A stretch of 64,000 bases of DNA from Nitrosospira multiformis (GTDB taxonomy: Bacteria > Pseudomonadota > Gammaproteobacteria > Burkholderiales > Nitrosomonadaceae), in assembly GCF_900110185.1 (NCBI RefSeq), contig NZ_FOCT01000007.1:1-64000 (forward strand), in the 5' to 3' direction. The notes under the pieces are model-generated. The model saw nothing but the letters and a program-made list of their open reading frames with translations. It made no database searches and was not told the origin of the DNA. Position 1 is the first letter of the stretch. Every line of letters begins with the position of its first letter. This document shows positions 1-9,251 of the stretch, in pieces. The translations under genes and the position numbers were made by a program.

Positions 1-2
1 GC

Positions 3-293
3 TATTCCAGTTTGTCCTATTTGCGGCAATTTGCCATCGACCGGCTAAAAATAGATCAAAGCTTCGTTCGTGATCTCCCCGAGGACACTGATGCCAAAGC
101 TATTATTTGCGCCACTGTGGCAATGGGGCGCAGCCTTGGCTTACGTGTAATGGCGGAAGGTGTAGAGACGGAAGCGCAAGCCCGCTTTCTTCAAGACATC
201 AATTGCGCGGAAAGCCAAGGTTATCTATATGCAAGGCCCATGATGCCAAATGATTTTGAAGCCTGGCTAAAAGGCAGGAAGCCAGGTTTTTAG
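3..293 (+). CDS. EAL-domain cyclic-di-GMP phosphodiesterase, C-terminal end (partial)
   Basis: Only the last 97 residues are present; the reading frame is open to the left edge, so the start and any sensor or GGDEF domain lie outside the window. The visible part is the end of an EAL domain: a GYSSL-like segment, the LKID motif with its conserved lysine and aspartate, the VMAEGVE motif with its catalytic-site glutamates, and the closing QGYLYARP motif. These are the residues that bind metal and c-di-GMP in active EAL enzymes, so this end of the domain looks intact. The family hydrolyses c-di-GMP to pGpG at the membrane or in the cytosol. It converges with the polysaccharide genes on the other strand, with 91 bp between. 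Confidence 0.9.
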   Translation, partial: YSSLSYLRQFAIDRLKIDQSFVRDLPEDTDAKAIICATVAMGRSLGLRVMAEGVETEAQARFLQDINCAESQGYLYARPMMPNDFEAWLKGRKPGF

Positions 294-384
294 GTGCTCG
301 CACAACGGCGCAATCGCAGGCATTCCAACCGCCACTCAGCATTTGTGTCAAAAGCTGCAAAGGCAATGCAACAAGAAGCAACGC

Positions 385-2418
385 CTATGCGATACGGGAC
401 TGGCGAACCTGGGAAACGGGGATAATTGATTCCGCACTCGAGTATTCCGGAACCCATCTGGGCAGTTCCCGCTTGACCTCTTCGTCGCTCAGAACCGGAT
501 GCTCCTCAAGCCATGCCAGCAGAGCCGTCAGCCATTTTTTGTCTACCTGCCGCGCTTGCGCGATACGCAATTTGGGGTGAGGTGTGGGAAGCGTATTTTC
601 GTCATCAGCCAACAGTTCTTCGTAGAGTTTTTCACCAGGACGCAAGCCATTGTAAACAATTTTTATTTCATCCTCGCTCAATCCGGAAAGACGAATCAGA
701 TCTCGTGCAAGATCGGCGATTTTGATCGGTTCGCCCATATCCAGCACGAAAATTTCGCCTCCACGCCGCTTTCCGCCCATCAAACCCGCCTGTAGAACCA
801 ACTGCGCTGCTTCAGGTATGGACATGAAATAACGGGTGATTTCCGAGTGTGTTACCGTTATCGGCCCCCCTTTTTCAATCTGCTCCCTGAACTTGGGAAT
901 TACGCTGCCCGCGCTGCCCAGCACATTACCGAAACGCACCATGACGAATCGTGGCTCCTGCCTCCTTTCGAGCCTGCTGCCCAGAACAATTTTGCCGGAG
1001 GCGTTTTCGGCAGGACTGTCAGGAGATGCAATCGACTGCTGTAACGCCTGACATACCATTTCAGCCAAGCGTTTGCTCGCACCCATGACATTGGTCGGGT
1101 TGACGGCCTTATCGGTCGAAATCAGGACGAATTTCTCCACCCCGTACTGGATGGCGGTTTGCGCCAGGACATAGGTTCCACGCACGTTGTTCAGCACAGC
1201 CTGCCATGCATTTTCCTGTTCCATCAGGGGCACATGTTTGTAGGCGGCCGCATGAAACACGATAGCCGGCCGGTATTGCAGGAATACTTGTGATAATCGC
1301 GCTTCATCCTTGACATCGCCAATGGCGAATATCATGGGAATCTCTGGAAAATCGGCCTGGAATTCCTGTTCTATGCTGTACAGCGCAAATTCATTCAATT
1401 CAAACAGCACCAGTTGAGCCGGTGTAAATTTAGCGATCTGCCGGCATAACTCCGATCCGATCGAACCACCCGCGCCTGTAACCAATACCGTTTTTCCCGT
1501 CAGTAAATCGTGCAGTCCATCGTTATCCAGCACAACGGGATCCCGCCCCAGCAAATCTTCCGGCTCGACCGTCCGGATTTGTGACACCTTGATGTTGCCG
1601 CTCACCAGGTCGTTATAGGAAGGGACGATCAAGGCCTTTACCCCTGCCGTCGCGCACAGTTGCAAGGCTCGACGGCGGTCGCGCAGGAGGCGGTCGGGAC
1701 GGCGGCGATCAGAGTGGGTGCGATAGGATTTGCGGCGATCTGAAGCAGAGGAGGTGAGGGCGATAATGGCATGCGCAACACCCAGTTTCCGGGCTATCCC
1801 CGGCAGATCGTTGATGCGGCCCAGTACTTTGAATCCGTGCAGCATCAGCCCCCGCTTAGCCGGATCGTCGTCAAGGAAACCTGCGACTCGCCATTCCACA
1901 TTGCGCGCCAGCTCTTTTACCAGCCCGACAGCAGCATCACTTGCTCCTATCACCAGGACGAGATTGCCGCCCGTTTTACTGCGGCCGTAGAGCCGGTGTT
2001 CTTTCCAGAACCGGTAAGCGAGACGACTGCTTCCCATGATGAACAGCAGCAGGATGGGAGCCAGTATCAGCACCGTTCTGGGGACACCGACCAGTATCTG
2101 CAACATGTATAGCACCAATGGGACGGCTGCGGCCGAGGCGGATACGGCAAACAGGATGCGCCGGAGATCAGGCAGGCTTGCGTAATGCCAGAGTCCACGA
2201 TACAGCCCAAAGAATAAGAAGGCCGCCGCGTGTATCGGGACCACCCAAGGCAGGATCTCTTCTAAAGATGCCAGATAAACGAAGGGTATCTCGAAATTGA
2301 AGCGGAACAGATAAGCCAGTGACCAGGCGACGGCGGCAGCTACAACATCATGCCCGAATGCAATAACTGTTCTTATGTTGAGTTTGGGTGCTGGCATGCT
2401 ATGAACCGTCTGTGCCAT
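385..2418 (-). CDS. Nucleoside-diphosphate-sugar 4,6-dehydratase/epimerase, CapD/WbpM/FlaA1 family
   Basis: A 677-residue membrane-anchored polysaccharide biosynthesis protein. The first ~130 residues form about four membrane helices. A first Rossmann-like domain begins near residue 153 (VLVIGAS), and a second, catalytic extended-SDR domain begins at residue 311 with the NAD-binding VLVTGAGGSIGSE. The catalytic region STDKAVNPTNVMGASK is at residues ~434-449. In this family such enzymes convert UDP-GlcNAc to a 4-keto-6-deoxy sugar for O-antigen or capsule. Residues 226-251 are an Arg/Asp-rich insertion built from an imperfect 10-residue repeat that relatives normally lack (see findings), and residues ~458-488 look like a second, shorter insertion. 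The start overlaps the end of the upstream transferase gene by 20 bp, so the two are likely co-transcribed and translationally coupled. Confidence 0.92.
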   Translation of the reverse strand: MAQTVHSMPAPKLNIRTVIAFGHDVVAAAVAWSLAYLFRFNFEIPFVYLASLEEILPWVVPIHAAAFLFFGLYRGLWHYASLPDLRRILFAVSASAAAVPLVLYMLQILVGVPRTVLILAPILLLFIMGSSRLAYRFWKEHRLYGRSKTGGNLVLVIGASDAAVGLVKELARNVEWRVAGFLDDDPAKRGLMLHGFKVLGRINDLPGIARKLGVAHAIIALTSSASDRRKSYRTHSDRRRPDRLLRDRRRALQLCATAGVKALIVPSYNDLVSGNIKVSQIRTVEPEDLLGRDPVVLDNDGLHDLLTGKTVLVTGAGGSIGSELCRQIAKFTPAQLVLFELNEFALYSIEQEFQADFPEIPMIFAIGDVKDEARLSQVFLQYRPAIVFHAAAYKHVPLMEQENAWQAVLNNVRGTYVLAQTAIQYGVEKFVLISTDKAVNPTNVMGASKRLAEMVCQALQQSIASPDSPAENASGKIVLGSRLERRQEPRFVMVRFGNVLGSAGSVIPKFREQIEKGGPITVTHSEITRYFMSIPEAAQLVLQAGLMGGKRRGGEIFVLDMGEPIKIADLARDLIRLSGLSEDEIKIVYNGLRPGEKLYEELLADDENTLPTPHPKLRIAQARQVDKKWLTALLAWLEEHPVLSDEEVKRELPRWVPEYSSAESIIPVSQVRQSRIA
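1666..1743 (-). repeat. Imperfect 30-bp tandem repeat inside the CapD-like gene
   Basis: On the coding strand about two and a half copies of a 30-bp unit encode SDRRKSYRTH, SDRRRPDRLL and RDRRRAL. The phase is kept, so the frame survives. It lies between the first Rossmann domain and the catalytic domain. Confidence 0.75.
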
Positions 2419-3391
2419 GCCCCAGACGGCGATCGCAAAGGCGCATCATGATCAGATAAATTCCGATCCACGTAATCACCATTCCGAACTGAACAGTCGT
2501 GTGTTGCCGAGTCGTCCAGAAGGCGCTGATGGCTGTGGCTGACATCAGAACGTAGCCGATCAGAGCCGTATTGCGATGACCCAGGCCGCTTCGCACCAGG
2601 CGCTGGTAATAATGCTCGCGATGCGCCCGCCAGATTTTTTCGCCTCGCAGTCCGCGTTTTATCAGGGTGACGGAAGCATCGACGATAAACGGCGAAAATA
2701 CGAGCAAGGGAAACCACGCGGGCCAGCAGCCCTTCATCCATCCCATCATACCTAATGCCGCAGCAAGGAACCCGAGCGGAATCGAGCCCGCGTCTCCCAT
2801 GAAAATGCGCGCGGGATGAAAGTTAAACAACAGAAAAGCCGCTGCTGCTGCGGCAATGCAGAAGTTGGCAATTGCAAAGGTCTCGTTTCCGGAAATCCAT
2901 GCTGTCGCTCCATAGCAACTGAAACCGATCAGCGTCATGCCGCCTGCCAGTCCATCCGAACCATCCATGAAATTATAGAGGTTGAGCATCCAGGTAATGC
3001 CAAGTGCGGCTGCCAGGGCGACAATCCAGCCGTGAGCGGCAGCAAGGGTCACGGCAGAAACCCAGGTTCCGAGGGCCGTATAGATGGCAAGCCTTGGCCA
3101 TACGGGCAGACTGCGGACATCATCGGCGAAAGATACCGTTACCAGCAGCACAACCGCAATCCATATCGACACCGGTGGTTTTACCGGCAGAAACGTCCAC
3201 GAGACGAAAATCCCAGACATCAGCCCCAGGCCTCCTGTGCGGGGAACGGGACGAGTATGCAGCGATCGGGAGTTCGGCTGGTCCAGGATTTTGAGAACAT
3301 TCCCTTTGATCAGATACGAAATTGTCCCTAGCGACACGGCAAACGCTATGAATGGGGGGATCAGATATGAAATCGAGGAGCCGGAATTCAT
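2399..3391 (-). CDS. Undecaprenyl-phosphate sugar-1-phosphate transferase, WecA/WbpL (glycosyltransferase family 4, MraY-like)
   Basis: A polytopic membrane enzyme of about 330 residues that starts lipid-linked O-antigen or capsule repeat units by moving a HexNAc-1-phosphate from UDP-sugar to undecaprenyl phosphate. Diagnostic segments are LDQPNSRSLHTRPVPRTGG near the N-terminus, NLYNFMDGSDGLAGG (substrate and Mg site), FNFHPARIFMGDAGS, and the cytoplasmic HREHYYQRLV motif. An in-frame ATG 36 bp further upstream (3427) exists, but the start at 3391 gives the usual family N-terminus leading straight into a membrane helix. The gene lies directly upstream of, and overlaps, the CapD-like dehydratase, a common pairing in O-antigen loci (wbpL-wbpM). 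No other glycosyltransferases are next to it here. Confidence 0.88.
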   Translation of the reverse strand: MNSGSSISYLIPPFIAFAVSLGTISYLIKGNVLKILDQPNSRSLHTRPVPRTGGLGLMSGIFVSWTFLPVKPPVSIWIAVVLLVTVSFADDVRSLPVWPRLAIYTALGTWVSAVTLAAAHGWIVALAAALGITWMLNLYNFMDGSDGLAGGMTLIGFSCYGATAWISGNETFAIANFCIAAAAAAFLLFNFHPARIFMGDAGSIPLGFLAAALGMMGWMKGCWPAWFPLLVFSPFIVDASVTLIKRGLRGEKIWRAHREHYYQRLVRSGLGHRNTALIGYVLMSATAISAFWTTRQHTTVQFGMVITWIGIYLIMMRLCDRRLGHGTDGS

Positions 3392-3630
3392 GATCGGATT
3401 ATAGCCTTGATGACTTATGAGACGCATGCGTGCATACTTCAGTCCATGCCAGTCCCTCGCTCGGGGAGAATGGGGTCAATAATAACGATTTTCGATCCTC
3501 CCTCGCTAGCACCTCATTTGCTCTGCACAGTCCGCTTCCAGCCCCGGATCAGGTTCGACATTGTCGGGAGAAGATTCTGAAAATGTCTGTACGAGTTCGC
3601 ACATAGCAGCGCAAATCGTAAAAAACATTA

Positions 3631-4899
3631 ATGAAAAAAATCTCGCTCAATACGCAAATATTGTGGGGGGTATTCGCCGGCCTCTTCCTGGGCCTGGGTT
3701 TATCCCTGCTCGATGAAGAGTCGGCCACTTTCCAGGCCGGATTATATGGCGCCGAGTTGCTTGGAACACTGTTTATCGACCTGCTGAAAATGGTGCTCAT
3801 TCCGCTCGTGTTCACATCGATCGCAGTGGGCGTGGCCAACTTGCGGGTGCACCAGCAGATGCATAAGGTATGGAAAGCAACCCTTGGTTTCTTTCTGCTT
3901 TCGATGGCGCTGGCTGTTCTGCTGGGTTTGAGCGCCGCCAACATTGTCCGTCCCGGAGAAGGATTGCAGCTTGCAATGTTCCAGGATGACATGCAGAAGT
4001 TTCAGGCCGGGCAGATGCCTTTAACGGAATTTATTGCGCAACTGCTTCATTCGCTGTTTCAGAACCCCATGACAGCCCTGGCTCAGGGGAATGTGCTCGC
4101 AGTGGTCGTTTTCGCGCTCTTGCTGGGCATTGCAATGGTGGTGGGCGGGGAGCGCTACGCCAACATCCTCATACTGCTGCAGGAGCTGCTGGAGCTGATG
4201 CTGATGCTGGTTGGCTGGATCATGCGCCTTGCTCCGCTCGGCATCATGGGGCTGCTGGTAAAACTCGCTGCCACACAGGACGTGGCTTTGCTTGCCACGT
4301 TGGTAGAGTTCATCATGGTGGTGATTGGAGCCACTCTGCTGCACGGAATAGTAGTGCTTCCGCTGATTCTTTATCTGGTCACGGGAATGACGCCGTTCAA
4401 ATTCTGGCGCGGTGGCCGCGAAGCACTGATAACAGCTTTTGCGACCAGCTCCAGCTCAGCTACCTTACCCGTCACGTTACGCTGCGTGGAACAGCACCTG
4501 CACGTCAAACGCGACATTGCCGGATTTGTCATTCCGTTGGGTGCAACGTTGAATATGGATGGCACTGCTTTGTACGAAGCCGTGGCAGCATTGTTCGTTG
4601 CCAACCTCATCGGGATAGAACTTAATCTCGCACAGCAGATGATCGTGTTTTTGACTGCGATGCTGGCTGCCATGGGGGCGCCGGGCATACCCAGCGCGGG
4701 AATGGTCACCATGGTGGTCGTGCTGCAATCGGTCGGCTTGCCGGCGGAGGCTATCGCCATTCTGCTGCCTGTTGACCGCTTACTGGATACATTCCGCACC
4801 GCGGTCAATGTCGAGGGGGACATGGTGGGGAGTCTCGTCGTGCAGAAATGGGTGAGGAGGGAGTCCATGCGGGGTTCCAGAAGCGATTCCGAAGGGTAA
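3631..4899 (+). CDS. Dicarboxylate/amino acid:cation symporter (DAACS family, GltP/DctA-like)
   Basis: A 422-residue inner-membrane carrier of the glutamate/aspartate/C4-dicarboxylate family, which takes up acidic substrates with H+ or Na+. The C-terminal half carries the family signatures in order: the serine-rich loop ATSSSSATLP (~residues 273-282), NMDGTALYEAVAALF, the re-entrant loop GAPGIPSAG, and DRLLDTFRTAVNVEGD, which contains the substrate-coordinating Asp and Arg. Length is normal for the family. The start at 3631 begins MKKISLNTQ with no strong ribosome-binding site. It stands alone, divergent from the polysaccharide genes, with 203 bp between. The exact substrate cannot be read from the sequence. 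Confidence 0.9.
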   Translation: MKKISLNTQILWGVFAGLFLGLGLSLLDEESATFQAGLYGAELLGTLFIDLLKMVLIPLVFTSIAVGVANLRVHQQMHKVWKATLGFFLLSMALAVLLGLSAANIVRPGEGLQLAMFQDDMQKFQAGQMPLTEFIAQLLHSLFQNPMTALAQGNVLAVVVFALLLGIAMVVGGERYANILILLQELLELMLMLVGWIMRLAPLGIMGLLVKLAATQDVALLATLVEFIMVVIGATLLHGIVVLPLILYLVTGMTPFKFWRGGREALITAFATSSSSATLPVTLRCVEQHLHVKRDIAGFVIPLGATLNMDGTALYEAVAALFVANLIGIELNLAQQMIVFLTAMLAAMGAPGIPSAGMVTMVVVLQSVGLPAEAIAILLPVDRLLDTFRTAVNVEGDMVGSLVVQKWVRRESMRGSRSDSEG

Positions 4900-5241
4900 G
4901 AGGTATTAAGAGGCTCGAAGAGGGGGTGGCGGGTTTCCCGGCTACTTTCTCGGAGGACAGATTGGACTGTGGTGACACCCAGACGCCCGATGTCAGCTCA
5001 ATATGGCTTTACCGGTCTTCTTCGCGATGTTTTTCACCGAAGTTCTTTACATAGGTTGCGTGGATTACGCCTCTTCATCGCGTGACTCCGATCATTCCCG
5101 ATTTTGCTGGCAACACCTGTAGCGGAGGTTGCAAGGCCTTCATTTCGAAAATGATCGAAGCTCTTCAGGTGCGACAATTTGTCACATTCCCACCCTTTCC
5201 GAAATCGATTATTCTTGTGTCGCTATTCCATGAGGAACTCG
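4900..5241. other. Intergenic region between the symporter and the BNR protein
   Basis: About 340 bp without a convincing gene. Its one notable element is a 17-bp near-palindrome at 5170-5186. Nothing else, including no clear terminator after the symporter, was recognised. Confidence 0.5.
5170..5186. promoter_or_regulatory. 17-bp near-perfect palindrome, candidate operator
   Basis: The sequence TGCGACAATTTGTCACA is symmetric about position 5178, with seven of eight pairs matching. It lies 55 bp upstream of the likely start of the BNR/Asp-box protein gene and contains a TTGTCA -35-like hexamer. This is the size and form expected for a dimeric repressor site. I do not recognise it as a Fur, Zur or IscR box. 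Confidence 0.45.
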
Positions 5242-6465
5242 ATGTTTTCCATCCCCGGTTTTGCCGGATTTTTTCTGGCGCTTGTTTCCGCAGCTGCGGG
5301 TGCAGCAGAGCCGCATTCGACCGGTGAAACCCATCATCATCCGGCAATGCATTCCGCAAAATCCGCCAAGACTGCGCTGGCGGTGGGAGTGACCCTGGAT
5401 CAGGATGGGCGATTATGGCTGGCGAAAGTTGTCGACCAGCGCTTGCTGGTTTCCTGGTCGGAAGACGGGGGGAGCAGTTTTTCCGAACCCGTAGTCGTAA
5501 CACCTGAACCGGAAAGCATATCCATCGATGGCGAGAACCGTCCTAAGATCGAGATTGCGCGTGACGGTAGCGTACTTGTAACCTGGACGCAGGTTCTTCC
5601 ACAGAAATATTCCGGCAATGTGAGGTTTTCACGTTCAACCGACTCGGGCCGGACGTTTTCAAAACCCATTACCCTCAATGACGATGGTCGCGTAACCAGT
5701 CACCGCTTCGACTCTCTGGCAATCGACGGGGATGGGAGGGTGATGGTTGCCTGGCTGGATGCGAGGGATCGGGATGCAGCAAGGGAAAAAGGAGAAGAGT
5801 ACCGGGGTGTATCGCTCTATACCACGCAATCGTTCAACAATGGCGAGAGTTTTGGCCGGAATCGAAGAATCCAGGAGCACACGTGCGAATGCTGTCGGAC
5901 GGCGCTTACCTGGAGCAGGGACGGACCCGTCGTTTTACTGCGGAATATTTTTGGCGCCAATACCCGTGATTTTGCCGTGGTCAATCTCGATAAGGGCGGC
6001 ATAAAAAGGGTAAATCGTGACGAATGGCAGATCGATGCGTGTCCGCACAATGGAGGAAGCCTTGCGACGGACCGAAGAGGGCAGTTACATCTCGTCTGGT
6101 TCACAAATGGCACGGCAGACCAGGGATTGTTCTATAAGCGGATCGATGGCAATTGGGAATCGAAACCCAAGCCGATAGGCAACGTGAATGCGCAGGCAAA
6201 TCATGCTTCAGTGGTTGCTGATGGAGAAACCGTCATTCTTACCTGGCGCGAATTCGATGGAAACGCTTATTCCGCAAAGATGATGTACTCGAATGATAGT
6301 GGCGAATCCTGGAGTGAGCCGATGCGCTTGATGGAATCCGCTGGCGCGACCGACTACCCTGTGCCGCTGATCGATAACAGGAAAGTTCTGATCGTCTGGA
6401 ATACCGCAAAGGAAGGTCTGCGTGTTTTACCGATCGAGCGGGTGACCGCCCGATATTCCGGTTAG
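5242..6465 (+). CDS. Secreted BNR/Asp-box (sialidase-fold) beta-propeller protein
   Basis: A protein of about 407 residues with an N-terminal signal peptide ending around AAGAAEP, followed by a His-rich stretch (HSTGETHHHPAMH). The body is a repeat beta-propeller with several Asp-box motifs: SEDGGSSFSEP, STDSGRTFSKP, NNGESFG and NDSGESWSEP. It belongs to the sialidase-fold superfamily, but the FRIP motif and arginine triad of true sialidases are not evident, so enzyme activity is doubtful. A TCECC cysteine cluster lies in the middle. I chose ATG 5242 because GAGGA precedes it at good spacing; ATG 5230 would add MRNS and give the signal peptide a positive charge. The TonB receptor gene follows by 120 bp, suggesting a joint role in binding or uptake of a ligand, possibly a metal. 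Confidence 0.75.
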   Translation: MFSIPGFAGFFLALVSAAAGAAEPHSTGETHHHPAMHSAKSAKTALAVGVTLDQDGRLWLAKVVDQRLLVSWSEDGGSSFSEPVVVTPEPESISIDGENRPKIEIARDGSVLVTWTQVLPQKYSGNVRFSRSTDSGRTFSKPITLNDDGRVTSHRFDSLAIDGDGRVMVAWLDARDRDAAREKGEEYRGVSLYTTQSFNNGESFGRNRRIQEHTCECCRTALTWSRDGPVVLLRNIFGANTRDFAVVNLDKGGIKRVNRDEWQIDACPHNGGSLATDRRGQLHLVWFTNGTADQGLFYKRIDGNWESKPKPIGNVNAQANHASVVADGETVILTWREFDGNAYSAKMMYSNDSGESWSEPMRLMESAGATDYPVPLIDNRKVLIVWNTAKEGLRVLPIERVTARYSG

Positions 6466-6585
6466 CCTAAATTCCCTTCTGGATAGACAATGAGCGGCGG
6501 ATGCGTGGCGCGGAAAACGAGTGCAAGCATCCGGCATGGCTGTGCTTATCAATAATAAAATCAATCGAGAAAGATAATTCAGGTC

Positions 6586-9243
6586 ATGAAACGGATTCCT
6601 TTTGCTCTGGTAGGTCTGCTTTGCGTCCCGTCAACGTGGGCGATTCAAGAGATAGAGCAGCCAAAACAGTTTTCCCAGAAAAGCATCCCGGCTCGTCTAC
6701 CGGTCAATAGTTCATCCATGAACCTGACGCAGGCAGAAGCACCCGTTTCACCAGTGGAAAGTGAGACACGTTCGGGAACGCTGGTGGCGGAAACGACAGC
6801 CGCAACGACACCCGATCAACCGCAGATCGATGAAACCGGTGGCAGCGGCAAACCGGATAAAGATAGAGAGGATAAGGAGAACAAGGGCAGCAAGGGGAAG
6901 AAAGATGATACGCCAGTGGTTCAAAAAGAAACCGTCTTCAAGGAAATGGTTGTCACTGGCGAGACGGAGCGGGATACGCACTTTACTTCCCCCTCGACAC
7001 GCGTGACGCGGGCTCAGATCGAGCGGCAGAATGCACAGACTACGGAAGAAGTGCTCAAGTACATGCCCAGCCTGCAAATCCGCCAGCGCTACGTGGGCGA
7101 TCCCAACGGCGTTCTGGGCATTCGCGGTGCGGACATGTTTTCGACTGCGCGCAACATGGTTTATGCCGACGGTTTGCCTTTGCACAACTTCCTGCAGGCA
7201 TCTTACAACGGTGCGCCGCGCTGGTCGCTGGTAGGACCGAACGAGATCGATTCCGTCGATGTCGTGTATGGCCCCTTTTCGGCCGAGTACAGCGGCAACT
7301 CGATTGGCGGCGTCGTCAACATAAAAACTCGTATGCCGCACAAGCAGGAATTCTACGTCGAGAGCAGTCTTTTCATTCAGCCGTTCAAGATTTATGGGCC
7401 GGACAAAGGGACGTTCATAGGCGACCGGCAGTATGTCTCGTACGGTAATCGGATTCAGGACAAGTTTACGGTATTTCTTGCCTACAACCGGCTGGAAGCG
7501 CAGAGCCATCCGCAGTCTTATTTCATCGACAACACCGGATTATTCGATACTCCCGGAGGAACTTCGGTAAGCGGTGGCATTCGAACCCCGGATACGCGCG
7601 GGACGCCCAGCGTCATTTATGGCGATACCGGACCTGAAAAGGTGAATACTCATCTGTTCAAGGGTAAATTCGGGTATGACATTACTTCCGACCTTCAGGC
7701 GCTCTTTACAGTGGCGTATGAAGATCGAACTCGCAATCAGAATCGTCCGCGCAATTATTTGCGCGATGCGAACGGGAATCTGTTCTGGGGTGGTCCTGCT
7801 CCCGCCTGCGCGCCCGGTACTCCCTGTGCTAACCCTGAGAACGCCTTGGGCGATGCGTCACTGGATGGAACTCGCTTCGATGTGGTGCAGAGCGGTTTCG
7901 GCGGGAGCCAGGACAAACGCGAGACGCTGAATCTGGGTTTGTCGCTTCGCGGCGCCCTGACCCCCGACTGGAATATCGATACGACCATCAGTTATTTCGA
8001 TGTCTTGAAGGATATCCGGGCCTCAGCCTTTTTCAATCAGGGTGATCCGGCCAATAGCGGGGCCGGACAGCTGCAGGATTTCCGCAAATTCAACTGGCTG
8101 AATTATGATCTCAAGCTGGCTACCCCCGCCCTGCTAGGTAACGAAAAGATATCGTTATTGGGAGGATATCACTTTGATCATTACCATCTCAGCTTTCGGC
8201 AATATTCCCTCACGGATTACGCTACCCTTGCTCGTGGGGCGTTGCAACCTGATCGCAACAACGACGGACAAACTTCAACACACGCATTCTTTGGTCAATC
8301 TGCCATTCGATTCTTGCCGCTTTGGGATGTTACAGTAGGCGCGCGCTGGGAATGGTGGTCAGCCATGAATGGAATTGTAGGAGGTATTGACCCAATAACA
8401 CGCAACCCTACAAGTACACAGCTACCGAATCGCAATGAATTTGCTGTTTCCCCCAAAGTTTCACTAGGTTATGAGCCTGGGCCGTGGAAAATCCGATACT
8501 CGTTTGGTAGAGCTCATCGATTCCCCGTTATAGCGGAGATGTTTCAATCGGTTAGATCGCCCACCAGTATTCTTATCGCCAATGCGGATCTCAAGCCCGA
8601 AAATGGTGTGCACCACAACTTCATGGTCGAATATCGATTACCGAAGGGTTACATCCGGGTGAACGCCTTTCGCGACGATATAAAGGATGCTATCCAACAG
8701 GTTAGAACTGTCTCGGGCGTAATTACTACCAGTGCATTTCAGAATATCGGGGAGGTCAGCACGACCGGAGTGGAACTGATCTACGATCAAAGGCGGATTC
8801 TGGACTCGAAATTTGATTTCATGTTCAACGGCACCTGGATGAATGCGAAAGTGGAAAAAGGACCGATCGTGGATTTCACTACATCTACCGGCGTACCCGC
8901 TGACTTTAATCTAACCGGTAAGCAGATCATCCGCTTGCCGCACTGGCGAGCCAATTTTTTCGGCACTTATCATATGACTGAGGCATGGGATATCTCTCTC
9001 TCAGGCCGATATACGAGCGACTCGTTCAACGATCCCGACAACCGGGATCATGTAAACAACGTATTCGGTTCCCAGAGCGATTTTTTCTTCATGGACTTCA
9101 AGACCAGCTATCGCCACAAGTTCCAGAACGGTCTGAAAAGCCGCTTTTCATTTGGCATCAGCAACCTCAACAACGATAAGGCTTGGGTGTTTCATCCCTA
9201 TCCGCAACGTACATACCTAGTCGAGGCTGCGTTCAGTTATTAG
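6586..9243 (+). CDS. TonB-dependent outer-membrane receptor
   Basis: An 885-residue receptor for energised uptake across the outer membrane. Visible parts are a signal peptide (MKRIPFALVGLLCVPSTWA), a linker of ~90 residues that is very rich in Lys, Asp and Gly near residues 88-107, a TonB-box-like KEMVVTGE (residues 119-126), a plug domain (~120-250, with VLGIRGADMF and the YGPFSAEYSGNSIGGVVNI segment), and a long barrel ending in AAFSY, the aromatic C-terminal signal used by BamA. The substrate is not readable from the sequence. Because a secreted propeller protein with a His-rich head and a Cys cluster is encoded just upstream, a metal or metal complex is one possibility, but this is inference only. 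The 3' end converges with serB. Confidence 0.9.
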   Translation: MKRIPFALVGLLCVPSTWAIQEIEQPKQFSQKSIPARLPVNSSSMNLTQAEAPVSPVESETRSGTLVAETTAATTPDQPQIDETGGSGKPDKDREDKENKGSKGKKDDTPVVQKETVFKEMVVTGETERDTHFTSPSTRVTRAQIERQNAQTTEEVLKYMPSLQIRQRYVGDPNGVLGIRGADMFSTARNMVYADGLPLHNFLQASYNGAPRWSLVGPNEIDSVDVVYGPFSAEYSGNSIGGVVNIKTRMPHKQEFYVESSLFIQPFKIYGPDKGTFIGDRQYVSYGNRIQDKFTVFLAYNRLEAQSHPQSYFIDNTGLFDTPGGTSVSGGIRTPDTRGTPSVIYGDTGPEKVNTHLFKGKFGYDITSDLQALFTVAYEDRTRNQNRPRNYLRDANGNLFWGGPAPACAPGTPCANPENALGDASLDGTRFDVVQSGFGGSQDKRETLNLGLSLRGALTPDWNIDTTISYFDVLKDIRASAFFNQGDPANSGAGQLQDFRKFNWLNYDLKLATPALLGNEKISLLGGYHFDHYHLSFRQYSLTDYATLARGALQPDRNNDGQTSTHAFFGQSAIRFLPLWDVTVGARWEWWSAMNGIVGGIDPITRNPTSTQLPNRNEFAVSPKVSLGYEPGPWKIRYSFGRAHRFPVIAEMFQSVRSPTSILIANADLKPENGVHHNFMVEYRLPKGYIRVNAFRDDIKDAIQQVRTVSGVITTSAFQNIGEVSTTGVELIYDQRRILDSKFDFMFNGTWMNAKVEKGPIVDFTTSTGVPADFNLTGKQIIRLPHWRANFFGTYHMTEAWDISLSGRYTSDSFNDPDNRDHVNNVFGSQSDFFFMDFKTSYRHKFQNGLKSRFSFGISNLNNDKAWVFHPYPQRTYLVEAAFSY

Positions 9244-9251
9244 GGAGATCG

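Noticed and set aside
2816..3331. 171-codon open frame antisense to the WecA-like gene
   Set aside because: Composition is random and cysteine placement has no pattern; shadow.
5242..6465. Calling the Asp-box protein a true sialidase
   Set aside because: The FRIP motif and arginine triad were not found; only the fold-level repeats support the superfamily.
6748..7509. 253-codon open frame antisense to the TonB receptor
   Set aside because: No features of its own; the receptor frame is conserved.
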